DNA of 64,000 bases from Ottowia thiooxydans DSM 14619 (lineage in GTDB: Bacteria > Pseudomonadota > Gammaproteobacteria > Burkholderiales > Burkholderiaceae_C), in the NCBI RefSeq assembly GCF_000422885.1, contig NZ_AUGX01000029.1, positions 1 to 64,000 on the forward strand, in the 5' to 3' direction. Below the pieces are notes generated by a model that had not been told where the DNA came from, did not search any database, and saw nothing but the letters and a program-made list of their open reading frames with translations. Positions 62,106 through 64,000 of this stretch are shown piece by piece (within the stretch, counting starts at the first letter, position 1; every line of letters begins with the position of its first letter). Position numbers and translations under genes: made by a program.

Positions 62106-63026
62106 ATGTCAGTTTACAGTATGACCAGCTATGCAAGCGGTCAACAAGCGGCACCAAAGGCAGAAGAAGGCTCTACACCGCCCAGGAGTTCGCGTTTGCG
62201 CCTGGCGCTTGAAATGCGCTCGGTCAATAGCCGCTTCCTGGATTTGCAGTTCCGCCTGCCCGATGAGCTGCGCCATGTGGAGCCCGCGCTGCGCGATTTG
62301 CTGGTCAAACGGCTCAAGCGCGGCAAGGTGGAATTGCGCGCTTACATCGAAGGCCGGGATGCTTCAGGCCTGCAAGAGCCCTCCCCACGCGCCTTGCAGC
62401 GCCTGTCGTCCATGCAGGATCAGGTTCGTGCCTGGCTGCCGGAAGCGCCAGCGCTGTCTGTAGCTGATGTTCTGCGCTTGGCTGTGAGCCCGGAGGATTT
62501 TAGTACATCGAGCATTGCCGAAGGCGCTTTGCCGTTGGCCCAGACGGTGCTGGATGAGTTCGTGAAGGCACGTGCCCGTGAAGGCGCTCGCTTGTCTCAG
62601 CTGTTGGAACTTAGGTTAACAGAGCTTCGCCGGCTCGCCCGCGAAGCTGAGCCATTGATTCCAAAGGCTATTGAAGGCCAAACGCAGCGCTTTCTGGCGC
62701 GCTGGAATGAGGCTTTGGCTGGTGTTGACAATGCGCCGCCCGCCGCAGCCGCTCAGGAACGCGCCCTGAATGAAGCCACCGCCTTCGCGATCCGCATCGA
62801 CGTATCAGAGGAATTGGGCAGGCTCATCTCCCATTTGGACGAAATCGAAGCCATCTTGAAAAAAGGCGGCGAGGTTGGCAAACGGCTGGATTTCCTGATT
62901 CAGGAGCTGCACCGCGAGGCCAATACCCTCGGCTCGAAATCGACCGTGCTGGAACTCACACGTATCTCGGTGGATATGAAAGTGCTGATTGAGCAGATGC
63001 GGGAGCAAGTGCAGAACATTGAATGA
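62106..63026 (+). CDS. yicC: YicC-family endoribonuclease
   Basis: This 306-aa YicC/YloC protein begins VYSMTSYASGQQAA, then LALEMRSVNSRFLDLQFRLP, VKRLKRGKVELRAYIEGRD, and ends with GSKSTVLELTRISVDMKVLI then EQMREQVQNIE. YicC is described as an RNase influencing small RNA turnover. The ATG at 62106 has AAAGG upstream; open frame to 62025 overlaps the kinase promoter region. In this order of bacteria gmk often follows; here an unknown gene follows. Confidence 0.93.
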   Translation: MSVYSMTSYASGQQAAPKAEEGSTPPRSSRLRLALEMRSVNSRFLDLQFRLPDELRHVEPALRDLLVKRLKRGKVELRAYIEGRDASGLQEPSPRALQRLSSMQDQVRAWLPEAPALSVADVLRLAVSPEDFSTSSIAEGALPLAQTVLDEFVKARAREGARLSQLLELRLTELRRLAREAEPLIPKAIEGQTQRFLARWNEALAGVDNAPPAAAAQERALNEATAFAIRIDVSEELGRLISHLDEIEAILKKGGEVGKRLDFLIQELHREANTLGSKSTVLELTRISVDMKVLIEQMREQVQNIE

Positions 63027-63057
63027 GGTTTCTAAACCCTCTACTGCGCACGCGGCC

Positions 63058-63429
63058 ATGACTCTGGAATATCTGATCTTTGACTATTGCGAAGACGAGC
63101 ATGGCATAGGCAACTGGGATGCCATGGCCAGCGTGAGCGAGGAACGCGTTCCCGCGATGGCGACCGAGATAGAGCAAGTCTTGCGCTGGGCCAGCCAGGA
63201 ATTCCCGGGCAGCCAATATGGCCTCGACGATGGCGGCGACTGGGACTACGACCTGCAAGTGCTGACCGAGGGTGGGCAGCCGCTGCCCGCCAGCTTCGAT
63301 TCAGGGAGTGGCAAATTGCTCCTGGCCCCTCCCCCGGCCGGACGCACCACTGCCACGCTCTCATTGGCCGGCTCGACTCAATTCTTTGCGGCATTCACCA
63401 CATGGCTTTCAGAAAACCAGGAAAACTGA
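63058..63429 (+). CDS. Hypothetical acidic protein
   Basis: This 123-aa protein is not recognised. It is acidic (MTLEYLIFDYCEDEHGIGNW, YGLDDGGDWDYDLQVLTEGG) with no signal peptide or membrane helix. It starts 31 bases after yicC on the same strand and appears to be coding, with codon use like its neighbours. Confidence 0.65.
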   Translation: MTLEYLIFDYCEDEHGIGNWDAMASVSEERVPAMATEIEQVLRWASQEFPGSQYGLDDGGDWDYDLQVLTEGGQPLPASFDSGSGKLLLAPPPAGRTTATLSLAGSTQFFAAFTTWLSENQEN

Positions 63430-63463
63430 AGGTCCCAAGCGAGTCTGCCGCAGAGACCGCGCC

Positions 63464-64000
63464 TTAACCGAGCCCTGAACCGAGCCTCGTCTTCGTCAAA
63501 TGCCACTGAAGGAAGTTCAGGAAAGCCTGAACCTTTCTGGAATGGCGGCGGTTTGGAAGGTAAGCCGCATAGACGCAGGTGTTCTGGTCTTGCGGATTGA
63601 TCTGGTAGTCCTGGAACAACCGCTTCAGGCGCCCAGTCTGCACATCATCCCGGACGAGCCACTCTGCCAGCAAGGCAATGCCAAGCCCGTCCAGTACGGC
63701 CCCGCGCAAGATGTCCGCGTTATTGGCAGCCAACCTCGAATGAATTTCCTCATGATGTATGCCACCATCCGGGCGCAGGAACGACCAGCGTTGCGGCCCT
63801 GCCTGGTAGTTGAAACGCAGGCACTGGTGGTCAGATAGCTGCTCTGGCTTATGGGGCGTTCCGTACCGTTCCAAATACTCTGGGCTTGCCACCACGTAAC
63901 GCTGATGCTCAGCCAGGGTGCGCACGATGAGCTGCGGTTGTGAAGCTGGCGAGCCGATACGAACTGCCACATCTATACGCTCGGAAGCCAAATCGACATA
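63464..64000 (-). CDS. LysR-family transcriptional regulator, C-terminal part (cut by window edge)
   Basis: About 178 residues of an effector-binding domain: DLASERIDVAVRIGSPASQP, YVVASPEYLERYGTPHKPEQ, LSDHQCLRFNY, ILRGAVLDGLGIALLAEWLV and a C-terminal NRRHSRKVQAFLNFLQWHL. The pattern matches LysR regulators of the group near DmlR and AaeR. The start and DNA-binding domain lie to the right of the window. Confidence 0.9.
   Translation of the reverse strand, partial: YVDLASERIDVAVRIGSPASQPQLIVRTLAEHQRYVVASPEYLERYGTPHKPEQLSDHQCLRFNYQAGPQRWSFLRPDGGIHHEEIHSRLAANNADILRGAVLDGLGIALLAEWLVRDDVQTGRLKRLFQDYQINPQDQNTCVYAAYLPNRRHSRKVQAFLNFLQWHLTKTRLGSGLG

Overview
The window looks like a chromosomal segment of a Burkholderiales beta-proteobacterium, most likely Comamonadaceae. 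The reasons are the gene neighbourhoods: a tripartite-tricarboxylate (Bug) binding protein, phaC-phaA-phaB with pgeF nearby, sigma factor-DUF3619-DUF3106-RDD beside ilvBHC, pssA and leuA, a hemP-type haem gene, and hemW-rdgB-rph-PP2C-kinase-yicC. The species cannot be named from sequence alone. No rRNA, tRNA or CRISPR array was recognised.

Layout. 1-350: the start of an IS5-family transposase cut by the left edge, with IS21-like terminal repeats beside it. 701-2979: a Bug receptor and an M20 amidohydrolase. 3016-15792 (minus): an iron-acquisition operon headed by a perfect Fur box. It encodes a YncE-like lipoprotein, a haem/siderophore ABC importer, a lipoprotein esterase, an MFS exporter, an aryl-AMP ligase, a free aryl carrier protein and an EntF-like serine NRPS. 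16044-23827: the polyhydroxybutyrate genes, two integral membrane DUF proteins and pgeF. 23827-24816: maiA and a small monooxygenase-like gene.

24980-36090 is an AT-richer accessory island, all on the minus strand. It holds two CesT-type secretion chaperones, three large repeat-rich effector-like proteins (557, 847 and 1091 aa; the last has about 30 ankyrin repeats), shuffled relics of the same genes, and an IS630 relic. The island is bounded by about 330-bp imperfect direct repeats. Each repeat carries the overlapping 3' ends of the monooxygenase-like gene and tag. The left side keeps the intact monooxygenase plus a broken tag; the right side keeps the intact tag plus a broken monooxygenase. 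Two independent upstream regions, plus a duplicated third, share a GGAACT-N15-TTACNNA promoter-like motif. This is the strongest candidate for an undescribed system: an effector locus that looks dependent on type III secretion, with its own extracytoplasmic-function-type promoter.

36201-47109: housekeeping genes, namely tag, an OmpA lipoprotein, a MarR regulator, a Nudix hydrolase, both N-end-rule transferases (aat, bpt), an IclR regulator, a D-Ala-D-Ala endopeptidase, two different leuA genes in tandem, and pssA. The leuA pair sits behind what reads as a leucine attenuator with four CTA codons and an apparently leaderless leader peptide. 47310-49075: an 86-bp tandem repeat, a Fur-controlled orphan hemP and an Ada protein missing three of four zinc cysteines. 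49154-52702: ilvBHC. 53009-64000: the sigma factor cluster, dgkA, a LOG-family protein, CsbD, hemW-rdgB-rph, a PP2C phosphatase and Ser/Thr kinase pair, yicC, and a LysR regulator cut by the right edge.
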